A stretch of DNA of 64,000 nucleotides. It comes from Muricea muricata. Lineage: Eukaryota; Cnidaria; Anthozoa; Malacalcyonacea; Plexauridae. The stretch's first letter is position 1. Every line of letters begins with the position of its first letter. Positions 12,401 to 23,237 of the stretch are shown in pieces. The DNA lies in assembly GCA_963855995.1 (NCBI GenBank), contig OY979717.1:17718460-17782459 (forward strand), read 5' to 3'. Below the pieces are notes generated by a model. It was not told the DNA's origin. It did not search any database and saw nothing but the letters and a program-made list of their open reading frames with translations. The translations under genes and the position numbers were made by a program.

Positions 12401-15384
12401 TTGCTTCAATTTGCAACAATTCGTTAACACATCAATTTCATCTCCAACATGTTTGTTGACAACTTGCAACGGCCCTAATGTCGTTGAGAAGCTGTCGCAA
12501 CAGCGTTACCAGATCTGGTATACAGTATTTTTTACCAGACCTGGTTGGATAGGCTTGAACACCCCCCTGCTTTAAAGATTTGCAACATTTACAACAGGAG
12601 GGGGTGGTCCCACCAAATGTAAGCAGCAAAAAATTGCATATATGGTCACACTGTGTCGCAGACGCACTCTGATATTGGCTTGTTGTAACAAGTTGTTGGA
12701 AGATGTCAACAAACTTGTTGTAATTTACGGGTTTTTGACCGTGCAGGCTTTTCCATTATGTTTAATGGAGAATGATAAATGAAGAACCTCCTGCGTATTT
12801 CAATTTCACACATAGGACTGTTAACACCAGTAAATGTATTTATGTGTTCAAAGAAACCATTATGTCTAAAAAAGGAAATTAGAGATGGAGAAGAACTACT
12901 TAGAAGAACCATACTTATAGTTCTTCAAAATACCTGTGAGGCATCTCGACCTGACAGCGAAGATCGAATTAATGGGTATTCATTATCTTCTGGGTATTGT
13001 GATCCAAGTTTTTTATCCTCTTCAGCTTCTAAAGCTAATCTATCTTCCAAGGCTGTGTCTTCTTGATAAGTGTTTTGTGGAGCTCGATCACTTGCCAGAT
13101 CATTTAAAGTAATCATGTGCGAAAAAGCATTTCTAAATAAGACAATTTATTTACGATGGTTTGACTAATAGCTGCTTGAACTGGAAGTCAAGTTTGTTCA
13201 GCTCGTGTTAAATTCCAACGGTGAGGTCCACGCCGTTGGAATTTTAATGTGTGTGTCAGATTCTACATGCATTACCAGCGGTGACATACAAACACATATT
13301 TATCAATATACATGTAGCAATTTTAGGGAATAAATGAGATAAAAAACGACATGCACGAAAAGTATAGTATTGGAGTTCTTTTCCCCTTCTCTCCCAATGG
13401 TGTAATTAGGAGGGCATAATACACAAAATGTGGAAATGAGTAACGCGATTCGCAATATGATAGAGATGAATTGCAATTTTATCACCAGGTTATGACCACG
13501 ATTGTTGTACAGGTAGCAATAGGTTTTCGTTGTGTATATTGTATATACGTACCGATGAATTGGTCTTCTCAAACGACGGTGAGGCAGCGGCAAAATCCTG
13601 TTGAAATGTTTTGGGGTCACAAACTGCTTGGTGTTAGGGCGCAAACGAGCTGCAATAAAACAAAGATTATTGCATGGTGACTCGAGGACGTAGCAAGAAC
13701 TTTCAAAGGGGGAAAGGCTCTCTGGAAACTAACAATTATAATAGCCGAGGAGTCAGAACCTGGCATTGATGTGATATCAATGACGTGGCAAAAGTGGCTT
13801 GAATATCCATCTAATGTGGAGGTGCCCACGACGTTTCCCCATCGTTCGTACGCTGTCTTTGGCGTCGCATTGACTTTCGCAGCTACCACATCTCGATCTC
13901 GATCCCCGCTGGCTACGTCCCTGTTGTATCTTGTTGTATCCAATAGTTTTAGGTTAGTTTTAAAATATAAAACTTAAAAATAAGTCTTGAATCGGCACAT
14001 TTTCGCCATTGTTACCACGTTGCTAATGGCCAGTGAATATGATGCCATGTTAAAAACCTTCATTAATCAACATGGGTCGGGAAAGTTTCAGAGTAGACTG
14101 AATAATTATACAATGCTTACTTAGGTGTCCCCACTTTCGGATCGTATTTGCAATTGGTTGTATTTTGTGAGTAGCGCGTAGGCGTTGTTTGATTGCATAT
14201 TGTGCCGCTAGCTTTGCTTTGATTGCAGCAACTCTTAATTCGGCAGCGTTATCTCCATGTTTCGCCGACTCGTCAGCAGCTTTCCTTGCAGCTTCTTCTG
14301 CCTTTCGTACAGCTTCCCGTACTGCAGTAAAAATTAGAACTGAACTATAGACAAAATACAAGTTTCTTTTAAAGTATGCATGATCATCTCTAACTCTTCA
14401 TTTCAAATAAGTTTAAGTACTATTATTATTTACAGATACGTATATATTTCGATATTTGAGAATATAATTGTCCATGTTTTCCTTTTCTCACACATGACTT
14501 TTCAGGAATACTGCAAAAACATTAATTCGAAAACGTGCTTACTTTCTAACAATGGATAGCTGGTGCATTCACCTTAAAATGCTATTATTGTTAACGTGGT
14601 TATAACAGTTCAAGTTTTAATTAGCTGTAATTTTTATGTGGAATCTTTCAGTATAACAACGACGGGCAACAACCCCATAAATTGCATGAGATTTTACCTT
14701 GATCTGCCCCTGACTTCCCTGGAAGTGGTTCTAATGGCAGTGAAAAAGCTACAGAAAAAAACAATAACATTCATGTTGACCGTAATACCTGTCTTTATAA
14801 TTGCTGTACATGCATATGGATTAAGATGTATGAGTACAGGCCTACATTATACAGTTGCAGTAAGCATATACATCCTTAAACATACAAGATTGATGAAATA
14901 TAATTATCAATATAGATTTTCCACACGCATTTAAAAAACGCGCGCTGTATGCTGTATATATTAACAAAGAAAACATTGGACCATTATTAGTTCTTTCGTA
15001 GCAATAAGCTTAACCGCAATTCACACTATTTACGCTTCACTAAGCTATTAGATCAAATATTATGTTATAAATATAATTGAACTTTCTTAATTACTAATCA
15101 GGAATTTCCACTTCAAGTAGTTAATAATCCAGGCCTGCATGTAGCATGGAACCAAGCAATCTCTTATTCTGGAAATTTTCATTCGACAGTAAACTAAAGT
15201 CGTTATCGAAAAATGGAATGGCGGTCGTTAATCTAAAAATTAACGCCCGAATTGGTTGGTAGAATCTTACGCTCTTCTATGTCTATGATGTAAACTTTGT
15301 AAAATACTTGCTACGACCAAGTATAAACTCACCTCCAATTGCAGATAACAAGATAAAAAACTTCACGAACAGTAAAGCCGCCAT
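9460..15384 (-). CDS. Gene A: secreted Ala/Gly/Met-rich protein
   Basis: Proposed exons (complement): 15384-15333, 14748-14698, 14321-14121, 13649-13553, 13132-12934, 12205-12007, 11182-10961, 9892-9633 and 9525-9460, giving 448 aa. Junction phases agree throughout (1,1,1,2,0,1,1,0). Exon 1 encodes only a signal peptide (Met-Ala-Ala, then a Leu/Phe/Ile core). Residues about 35-101 are an Ala/Lys/Glu-rich, probably helical segment. Residues 102-133 are basic with many Arg and Pro. Residues 134-266 are polar, rich in Asp, Glu and Gln. Residues 267-427 are rich in Gly, Met, Ser and Ala with GGPGG-type runs. I do not recognise the family. Likely exported and largely disordered; a structural or matrix role is inference. 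The 51-nt second exon has an excellent pyrimidine tract. The last exon is the least certain, because its acceptor is pyrimidine-poor. Confidence 0.7.
10571..10724. mobile_element. MITE in gene A intron
   Basis: The left end CCTGGGGCAGGTTGTGTAAA and the right end TACAACCACC followed by a C-run and CTGG are inverted. Both arms continue with GTGATTAAA-type words. About 150 bp, intronic, no coding content. Confidence 0.65.
11330..11560 (+). repeat. Degenerate tRNA-derived SINE-like copy
   Basis: The head (about 11,335-11,402) has an A-box-like TCGGTAGCGCAATCG, an AGGTG/CACCT stem and a B-box-like GGTCGTGGGTCCGATC, spaced as in a tRNA promoter. A body containing GTCAGTAGTCGGTGCTGTGG follows. The anticodon stem-loop is not canonical, so this is not a working tRNA. 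It lies in an intron of gene A, antisense to it. Confidence 0.5.
12420..12730. repeat. Intronic repeat with TTGTTG/CAACAA words
   Basis: Repeated short inverted words such as TTGTTGACAACTTGCAAC and AACAAGTTGTTGG, a small ACCAGATCTGGT palindrome and a GGAGGGGGTGG run. It looks like worn repeat material inside gene A. No clean boundaries are visible. Confidence 0.35.
13684..13923. mobile_element. Degenerate hAT-like element
   Basis: The left end GAGGACGTAGCAAGAAC and the right end GCTGGCTACGTCCCTG resemble the ends of the 6,570-6,873 element. No exact target duplication is visible, so this is probably an older relative. It sits in the intron between the third and fourth coding exons of gene A. 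Confidence 0.5.
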
Positions 15385-16831
15385 TTGTAAAATTCAGCTA
15401 CACTGGCGACCTGTTGTTCACAGTAAACAACCTGCAATGAGCAATTAAATTGACAGCAAACGTATTATTCTGACTTTTGTTTCAATACAAATCCCATATA
15501 AACTGGAGGTTAGATAATTGAGAGATAAGCCATCGTATCGTCTTACAGTGTATATTTGTAGATATTATCTTCAAAGGTCAGATACTGTTGAATTTTTCAC
15601 GTGTCGTTAAAATTTAATAAGCTATCTTAATATTTTTTGGTTCAACATTAACTGTAACAAAAACAATGCAGCAGCAAAATTCACATTGTTATCTAACTAC
15701 TACAGCTTAAATATCATATTGAATTACTGAAGTAATATAAAGGATTTTACCTTTGTAGATTGTTATCTTAAGGAATCAATCAACCATGTCCCAATGTAAA
15801 ATAAGTATTAAACAAATTGTGATGTCATTAAACGTGGGAACGCATAGCAAAGCATTGGATCGAGAACAATAAATGAATCTGAAATGAATCTTTATCTGGA
15901 CGAAGTTTGCGTCTCAGACTGGTTGACCTTGGCCACATTAACACATTCATAAAATCAAATTCCTTATGTCGATGTTATGGGGGGGGGGGGGGGGAGACGT
16001 TTGAATGCAAATGCATGAGTTTAGAAAAACATTAGGTTTAAAAATTTTTAACAAGGCTTGATATGTCCCTTCAAAAGAAAATAAGACACGCTAGATCACG
16101 ATCACCTACACTAACAGGCTTCGTGAGTCATTGGTAATAAAAATGAAAGATAATAAACAATAGAAATTGGTTTTCTAAAGAACAAATTAAAAGCAATCCA
16201 AATCACAAAGCCGGATTATTTTAGGTTGGAATTTACCTGACACACTGGAAGAGAGACGACTGGGGCCTAATCAGGTCTTGCCAATAAGTGCATCCTGCTC
16301 CCTAGGGTCTTGAGGTCGCGCGCGACGGCAATAAAGGCCCTGGAATTGATATTCCGGAAGTGTACATTTTCAGCACTAAATCACGAGACATATATCGGTT
16401 AATAACTTTACAATAATATCCATCGATCGATGGCAACATAATTCCGAAGACTTGAAATAAAAATAACATATCAAAAAATCTTAAAAATGTCACTGAAGAG
16501 GTTTTGTTACCTACTCGTACGAACATTACTGCAGTAAAGTTATTTTGAAACAATACGAAAAGAAATTCAAATAGAAAACAATACGAACAGAAATATAAAA
16601 TTATTTTAAAACGGTAAAATTAAAGGGAAAAATTATTTTAGAATTAATTTATTTTAAAATTATTTTCTAGACTTTTTCCCTGTAATAATTTCCTTGTAAA
16701 AAAGGCATGTGGATGGACAGTATGGATTGAATGAAGAGGCGACATGCAGCGCTACACTTACATGCATCTTCATATTTTCTGGTCCAGAATTCAACTGACC
16801 CATAAAGGTCAGAAGACAACACAACCTGCAG
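15385..16831. other. Intergenic with a 16-base G run
   Basis: No supported gene. Near 15,979-15,994 there is an uninterrupted run of about 16 G on the plus strand, able to form G-quadruplex-like structure and prone to length variation. A palindrome-rich AT stretch lies at about 16,600-16,670. Gene A starts at 15,384 and reads away, so its promoter should lie here. Confidence 0.5.
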
Positions 16832-16939
16832 GTACCGGAAGAAAAGCATTTACCGGTCAATTTCAATATGGCATTGATTTATCAAGTTTGTTACAAAATG
16901 CGGTCTTCACTGACTTCGCCTTGAATTACCTAAACTCAG
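16832..16939 (+). CDS. Orphan candidate exon, phase 1-1
   Basis: A 108-nt stretch is bounded by an AACCTGCAG acceptor and a CTCAG|GTAAAG donor. It is open in the phase-1 frame and leaves in phase 1, like the exons of the neighbouring secreted-protein genes. The peptide of about 36 residues is balanced in composition (for example Gly-Arg-Lys-Ala-Phe, then Asp-Leu-Ser-Ser-Leu-Leu) rather than low-complexity. No upstream signal-peptide exon was found. It could belong to an unannotated gene, to an alternative 5' part of gene E, or be chance. Confidence 0.3.
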
Positions 16940-17698
16940 GTAAAGTATATATTTTTCATTTTTAAGTGATGTACCAGATCTGTACAGCAATAAAATCCGC
17001 ATGACTCGTTTGGAAGTCCTTATTTCTATGTCGACACAATAATATAGGTATTATTTTGACTATATTCACAGAGACTAGATCCATATAACAATAATCATTG
17101 AAATTATTTTCTTTTTCCTTCGATTCTATATCACGATAACAATCGTGTTTGTGTACAAGCTGATATATCACAAGTATTAAGCGCCAATTCCCCCGCGGTT
17201 TATATATTATTCAATGTCATACTGTCTTAAATGTTGTGGCATTTATTGTGATCGAAATATAAGAAAATTTTACTTTTAACCTAACTGTTCAATTAGCCGC
17301 CCATGCATTAAAAACCATTTGAGGTAATCCTCGAGTGTTAATAATCCTAACTGGTTATTTACACTCTGATAAGTGAGAGCATAGCGGTACATGTGAGAAT
17401 GTAACTGGACTGCAAAGTCCTCCGTCATTAATATGTCTGTTTAGACCAATTTGTCACTCAGAGAGGGCATGCGTGAATAAATTCAGTTTCGAGTTAGGAA
17501 AAGCCAAAACTTGGGAATGATGAAACATTATTTAATCAGTTTCGAGTACAGTACACATGCTAAAAAGCAAAAGTACTAAAACAATTTCAAGAAGAAAAAC
17601 GAACAAAACATAAATCACATTATAATTATATATAACATACAATGTATACTAGTATGATTCTAAACATATGTATTTTATTCTTGTAAAAGAAGAACACC

Positions 17699-19232
17699 AT
17701 GAAAATGTTTACCACAAGAAGTCCTTGCCTCCCCGTCATCTTCCTGGTCATTGTCATGATGAATGATTGTAAAGCTGGTTAGAATACTACAATAGCATTA
17801 TAAGTTATATTTATAAGTTATATTCTTAAAGCCCTGCGTATTTACTTACCACCTTATCACAAACCGCACATACTCACTGACACGTTCTGCTAAAACAATA
17901 AAGGTAATAAAATAGTATCGCAATACAATTTTAGCTTACCTAATGCGAAAAAGCTTCCAGAATCTTATGAAAAACTGTTTTACACCTTCTCCTAATGTTT
18001 ACTTCTCGATGTACTTCGATGCATCCGGAATCGTGTCCGCCATCTTGAATTGTTTTCGATTCGCATGTTACATTACAGAGTTGCGCGAACGTTTCACCTA
18101 GATATGCAATGGTCACTGTAAGACATGAGGCTTCTTAGCTCAAGTCAGGTTTCTGGTTTCATAGGATTCCGTTCACGTAAAAAGGAATTGCTACTCTTCA
18201 AATATTATTTGCTAGAAAACTATGTAGAAAGTAATTCATTTATTTTCAGTTGGTATTTCATCGTTAGTATTTTATTTCCATTTTCAGATAATCTCAGGAG
18301 TATTTTGGGAGAAAAAGTTAATAATGGCAAGTTATGTACCTCCAATCCATCAGGCAAACACCAAATAATTGCAAAGAAACCTCAAGCCGCATGAAATATA
18401 TTTAAGATTTAAAATGTTTCATTTTTTAAAAGCATTGCTAAAAGAAGAAATTACACATTGCCACAAAAATTATTTAATGTAAAGATACCAAGGAAATTTT
18501 AAAGTTTATAACTTAGTGTTCTAAATTTTCCTGGAGAAAACGCTAAATCTACATGACAAAACACAATACCTTGTTTACATTCACTATAAATCAGACAAAA
18601 AGACAATTGCCTCTTGATTATTTATACGCCAGGGTGCTAGCAGTCATTTGCTTTAGCAGTGACAAAATTCGCTTAGAATGGAACAAAAGCCGTATTGACA
18701 GGTTCATTGCTGTAAAACTGCAAGATGATCTGTGAATTGTAATGTCGGTCAATCTAATTCTTTCAAACGTTCTAAATTCCAATATGCTACCACTGTCTAG
18801 CTCATCTCGTGTATAGTCTATTAATATAGGAATGTTCAACTAATTATTATAATTATTCAAGTCATAGACAACTAATTATCCTGATACATCGCACAAAGAA
18901 ACTTAGCATTGTCTCTTTCTAAAGTTGGCCATGCAGTTCGTGGAGTAAAGAAAACAACAACCTTGCACAAGATCTGCTCGAAGCTAAGGAAGCATTCAAA
19001 ACACATGAAGCATCCCAACGATATCAAGACTAGGACCATAAAACACACATGTGGTGTGCTGTACGGTTACGATGAACAGTATAACCAGCAGTCAAATAAG
19101 GTTGCTGATGTCATCCAGAACAGTCATAAGTCGGCCGCAAGTCTCAAAGAACAAAAAGAAAAACTTATTCGAGAAGTCAACAAGCTTGCTAAATTATCGG
19201 GGCCCTTGCCTAAGTTGAGACTAGCTGGATAA
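17699..19232 (+). CDS. Gene E: small secreted basic protein
   Basis: Exon 1 (17,699-17,777) encodes a signal peptide: Met-Lys-Met, then a Leu/Val/Ile/Met core ending near Cys-Lys-Ala. It ends in phase 1 at G|GTTAGA. The 3' exon (18,925-19,232) enters in phase 1 after TTTCTAAAG and runs to TAA, giving 128 aa in all. The mature part of about 102 aa is Lys/His-rich. It has two Cys and a C-terminal Lys/Glu/Leu helix-like stretch. A second phase-1 acceptor (TTTTCAG) at 18,288 opens a short exon ending in a stop at 18,394, which could be an alternative terminal exon for a peptide of about 61 aa. I know no family for it. A secreted role follows from the signal peptide only. Confidence 0.5.
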
Positions 19233-19680
19233 ATGTTATGATCATTAAAATATTGTATTTTTAACAACCACAGTTTAAACACTGGATTGGAGCTTGGACG
19301 TTTCTTGGTTCGGTAAAGAATTGAAATGTTTTTGAAAATTTTGAAATGCTACCATTAATTAAGGTCAATTTTATTGTACATTACAAATTTATTGTAAATA
19401 TTCTAAAGAACGATCGAGGGATGCCTCACAGAACAAAAAGACTGTTGAAAGTCTGAAGTCGAGTGGAATGCTCAGTCCAAAGTCCAAGTCCACTCCATTG
19501 TTTACAATATACCGTTGGGCTCTTTAATATTTAATAATTAATGATATGAAATCATGAGTCGTACAGAAACTGTACAGAAAATTAAATTAAAATTTCAATT
19601 AAATCAAAGTTATGACAGATGTGTGGACAATAAACAGCAGAAATCAACTTTCAAAATGAGTACAAAGATAGATATATATA

Positions 19681-20126
19681 CAGGGTGAGTAAAAAAAAAC
19701 TGATGCTCTTTCAAATTCAAATTAGCTGCGAATTTCATTACGGTGTATTCCTATGGGTATACAGAGAACATATCGTGCTTTAGTACACAGTATGTAAACC
19801 ACAAAGTCTCTTTGTTCCGTTGTCAACTGCACCATGTTGTCGTGTTTCTGACTTTGTCTTGTTTCTGACAATTCTTGCACGGCTAAAATTATGCATTTTA
19901 ACTTCCACTAGGAATTAGATTTTGTTTTAGATCAACGTCTGTCAAATTGCAAGAATGCAATGCTGCTAGTTTGAATTTCAGTAGTATCAGTTTTTTTTAT
20001 CCATCCTGTACTGTGTACTTAGTCACGATCTGTTCTCTGTATACCTATGGGAATACTTAAAGTTCCGTAATGAAATTCGCGGCTAATTTGAATTTGAAAG
20101 GGCATCAGTTTTTTTTACTCACCCTG
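19681..20126. mobile_element. Tc1/mariner-type MITE with TA TSD
   Basis: Long arms, at least 60 bases and with gaps about 120, start CAGGGTGAGTAAAAAAAAAC and end with the complement ...ACTCACCCTG. They are flanked by TA on both sides (19,679-80 and 20,127-28). TA duplications and CAGGGTG ends are typical of mariner-type elements. No transposase frame. Confidence 0.75.
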
Positions 20127-20977
20127 TAGAGCGCAATGCAGTTATATACATATAAAGAAATTTATATATCTCGATGAATCTCGATATTTATCGACCAAAT
20201 AAGTATTCCAGGTATCTTGCACGGTGGACAAAAAAAATCCGCCTTGATCATATTAGAACAATTGCTAAACACTGTTCACTTTTTATGCTAGTGTTGAGAT
20301 CCAGATGATGGAAAGTAGGGGTCAATCTTTTATATTTGGCACGATCGTCTACGTTAGGCCAATTGTGTCAAATAATCCAAATTGTTACAATTGTGATCAC
20401 TTTAAAAATAAATCACTTTCAAGCGTATGTTTGCAAAATATAATAAAATCTATCTCTCTACATATGTGAATTTATTAAATTTACGTTGAAATTTGTACAA
20501 ATTTGTAGATGAACTTTAATATAGACTTTGATATGTTACAATTTCCTCTTGAATTTGGTTACACCCCACAATGGAAAAACTAGCGTCGATAATTGGAGGT
20601 GGTGGTGAATAGTAATATTTTGGTGTTCAGAGACATTCCAAACAATCGATTTCCAAAGAAATTGATAAAAAAGGACAAGAATATATGAATATTCACTTCA
20701 CTCTCAACTGTACCGCTTGTTACGCCATTGATCAAAGATTTGCCTTTCCAGAGAGTTACATTTAAAAACCTTCTAGAAAAATATACCGTGGAACCGGAGC
20801 ATAAGAGAAACGTCGTCTATGGCAAGGTATTGGTGCCTTTTTGAGCATATATAACCAATCTGCTTGAACATAACTAAGCTGTTAGCAGCCTAATCAGGCT
20901 AATCTCATTTTCATTCATCTGATGCCTATGATGAGAATACATCCGGATAGGTCTAGGGCATCATTAATAAAGTCAGT
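20127..20977. other. Intergenic between the mariner MITE and gene C
   Basis: AT-rich and without a supported gene. It should include the 3' UTR of gene C, which is read from the right, but I see no clear AATAAA close to its stop. Confidence 0.45.
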
Positions 20978-23237
20978 TCAATGAACTTTTCGTTTTGAAG
21001 ATGGTTTTATTTTCCTTTTCTTTGGTATTTTGGCAATGTTGTCTTTTCGATCAAAGCGACGAGTGTATACAATTTCATCACCACGATCATCATCCTCATC
21101 ACCTTCGTCATCTTCATCATCATAATAATGACGTCGATTAACATATGACCTTGGTCTACCCCGTTCTTCCTCTTCATCAACATCTTCATCGTCGTCGTCG
21201 TCGTCGTAATCATCGTCATCATCATCATCATCATAATAGCCACGTCTAGAGCTTTTCCAGTATCGACCACCATAGCCCCTTGCAGGATACGACATCTGGC
21301 TACGAGCATATCCTTGACTATCAATCATATTCGGCATATTTAAGTAGCCCATATTATTTCCTGGAAAACTGTTCCCATTCTGATGTATCTGTTCCATTCC
21401 CATTTGTGAATTACCAAGCGGAGCTTGGTAGCTAGATATTCTGTCATTTAGGTTGTCGCTGATGTCATTCGGTTGAGTCAGTGCACTCATCATTTCTCCT
21501 GAATGAAAAAAAAATTTATGCTGCTTGGTGCGAGGTATTCGAGAATTGAATGGCAGTTAATCTACCTTTAGTAAGATTTTAGACAACCCAAAATATGGTT
21601 ACGAAATAGATCATAATGTAGAAATACAAGAGTCGCTTTTACTATTAAATAAATAAATGAATTGTTATACTTTTCTTTATTTCTACGCACAATAGTTCAT
21701 TTCATGTGTTTTAACACAGGATGTACATTAAAAAAACTATTAGCACTAGGTGATTGATTTCCAGAACCACAACTCATGTCAATTTTTAATAGTCAAGGCA
21801 AATTTCCTTGGGCTCTTGAAGGTAAATATCCTAAAAGCTCACCAGCTGCTGCTGCTCCTTCTGCTGATGGTTTCAGTCCAACAGGCATAATATTGGAATG
21901 AGCATGATCAGGATCTTTTCCACTCAAAGAAGGTGGTAACTTTGGGACGTCAGGGCCGCTTGCTATATTTGCATAGATATCATCACTACTGCTTTGACTA
22001 GTGTCGTCCTTTTTTCCAGACTCTTTATTCTTTGCTGGGTTCTTTTTAACCTTAGAAATACCTGGGATACTGGAACTTGTTTCTTTTGGATTATGTGTAG
22101 ATAGTGATGCCAATAATTTTTTCACATCTGAATTCTTTCCGCTTTTCTTAAGTTTTATCAATTTTCCAAGAATTTTTAAAGCTTTGATCTTTTGATCGAC
22201 GCTGAGATGTCCTCCAGGAAAGTATTTCTCAACGATTTTGTGCAACATATTGATGGTCTCTGCTCTAAGTTGAAGTTTATGTAACTCACCACTCGACCTT
22301 CTTGATGCTGGTTCGGTTTTTGGTTTTTGAAAGGTAATATTTTTGGATAAGTTCTTTTCGCCAATTACTCTAGCTTCATTTTGTTTATTTTTCTGTTCAG
22401 ATCTAGAATGAGGGAGGCCATGCAGTCCAAGGACTGAATCTGAGCTCTTAGGATTCGAAGAGTTAATTTTACAACCTTTTCCTTCGATTTTATTTCTTTT
22501 ACCAAATTCAATTATGTGATGCAAAGGTGCCGGTCTTTCCACTTTACCATTATCAACACATCCATCTAAAATTTAGTACAATCTACAGTATCAATATAAA
22601 GACCCAAAAAAACCCTGCTTACGCTAGCAGGAAAAATGGCTCAGCGTCTTTAGTAAACCATTCCATCGCAAACATTTTTAGCCTTCGTCCTAGCTCCTCT
22701 CCTTTTAATTTTCTTACAGGTATTGGGAAGAAATCCCTTGAGAATGATGTTTGTGGTGTTACTTTGAGCTCATGTCCACACCGGGCAAGCAGAAAAACAT
22801 GCCTAAGTTTCTTCAGTATGTATAACGTATTCTCAAGGGTATTAATCACATCATAGTCACATGTAGAGTACATGACTCTACAAGAGCCTAACCCATAAAA
22901 ATGAGTACAGTGAAGATCAAATTGATATCAAAAGAACAGGACTCGATATCACATACTCGAATTGATCTGCTGAGCACGTAGCTCAGTTGGCAGAGCATTG
23001 GGCTGGCATTCCTGCAAGGTCGTAAGTTCGATTCCAGCGGTCGTCAGGCATTTTTTTTAGCTCGCCCAGTGTGGATATAAACTCAAAGTAACACCAGAAA
23101 CATCAATACACTCCTTTTATTCGTATTCGCATAAAAAATATAATGGGTAGATCCAGGTTAAAGTTTTACTGACCTGCACTTGATAAAAATATGCAGTTCG
23201 CCAGTAGCGCAGCGAGGGTAAACAGGACTCGCTTCAT
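20978..23237 (-). CDS. Gene C: secreted protein with Asp tracts
   Basis: Three exons (complement): 23237-23174, 22565-21843 and 21498-20978, both junctions phase 1, giving 435 aa. Exon 1 is a pure signal peptide (Met-Lys-Arg, then a Leu/Ala core). Exon 2 is Lys/Ser/Pro-rich and disordered, with a Leu/Lys amphipathic segment around residues 110-150. If the donor at 21,842 is not used, exon 2 runs on to a stop at 21,793. Exon 3 holds a Met/Asn/Gln/Tyr-rich stretch, then acidic blocks at about residues 352-374 (almost all Asp/Glu) and 389-404, then a Lys/Arg tail at about 408-435. Asp-rich secreted proteins are known among mineral- or Ca2+-binding matrix proteins. That role here is inference. 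Confidence 0.75.
22735..23115. repeat. SINE-like copy plus an inverted tail copy
   Basis: A tRNA-like head at about 22,976-23,042 has an A box TAGCTCAGTTGG, a GCTC/GAGC D stem, a loop with U33 and GGC where an Ala anticodon would be, and a B box AGTTCGATTCC. The anticodon and T stems are mismatched. A tail follows (23,043-23,115: GGCA, T-run, GCCCAGTGTGGATATAA, CTCAAAGTAACACCAG). The same tail occurs in reverse orientation at about 22,735-22,805 without a head. Everything lies in intron 1 of gene C. Confidence 0.65.

Noticed and set aside
14596-14934. 112-codon plus-strand frame with hydrophobic stretches
   Set aside because: Lies antisense in gene A; part of it is the minus-strand micro-exon at 14,698-14,748.
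22619-22873. 84-codon minus frame with a good GTAAGC donor, as a possible extra exon of gene C
   Set aside because: The donor is phase 2 while the next acceptor is phase 1; joining them gives an early stop. It also overlaps the inverted SINE tail.
22976-23042. Functional tRNA-Ala
   Set aside because: A and B boxes are good, but the anticodon, T and acceptor stems do not pair and the sequence runs into a SINE tail.
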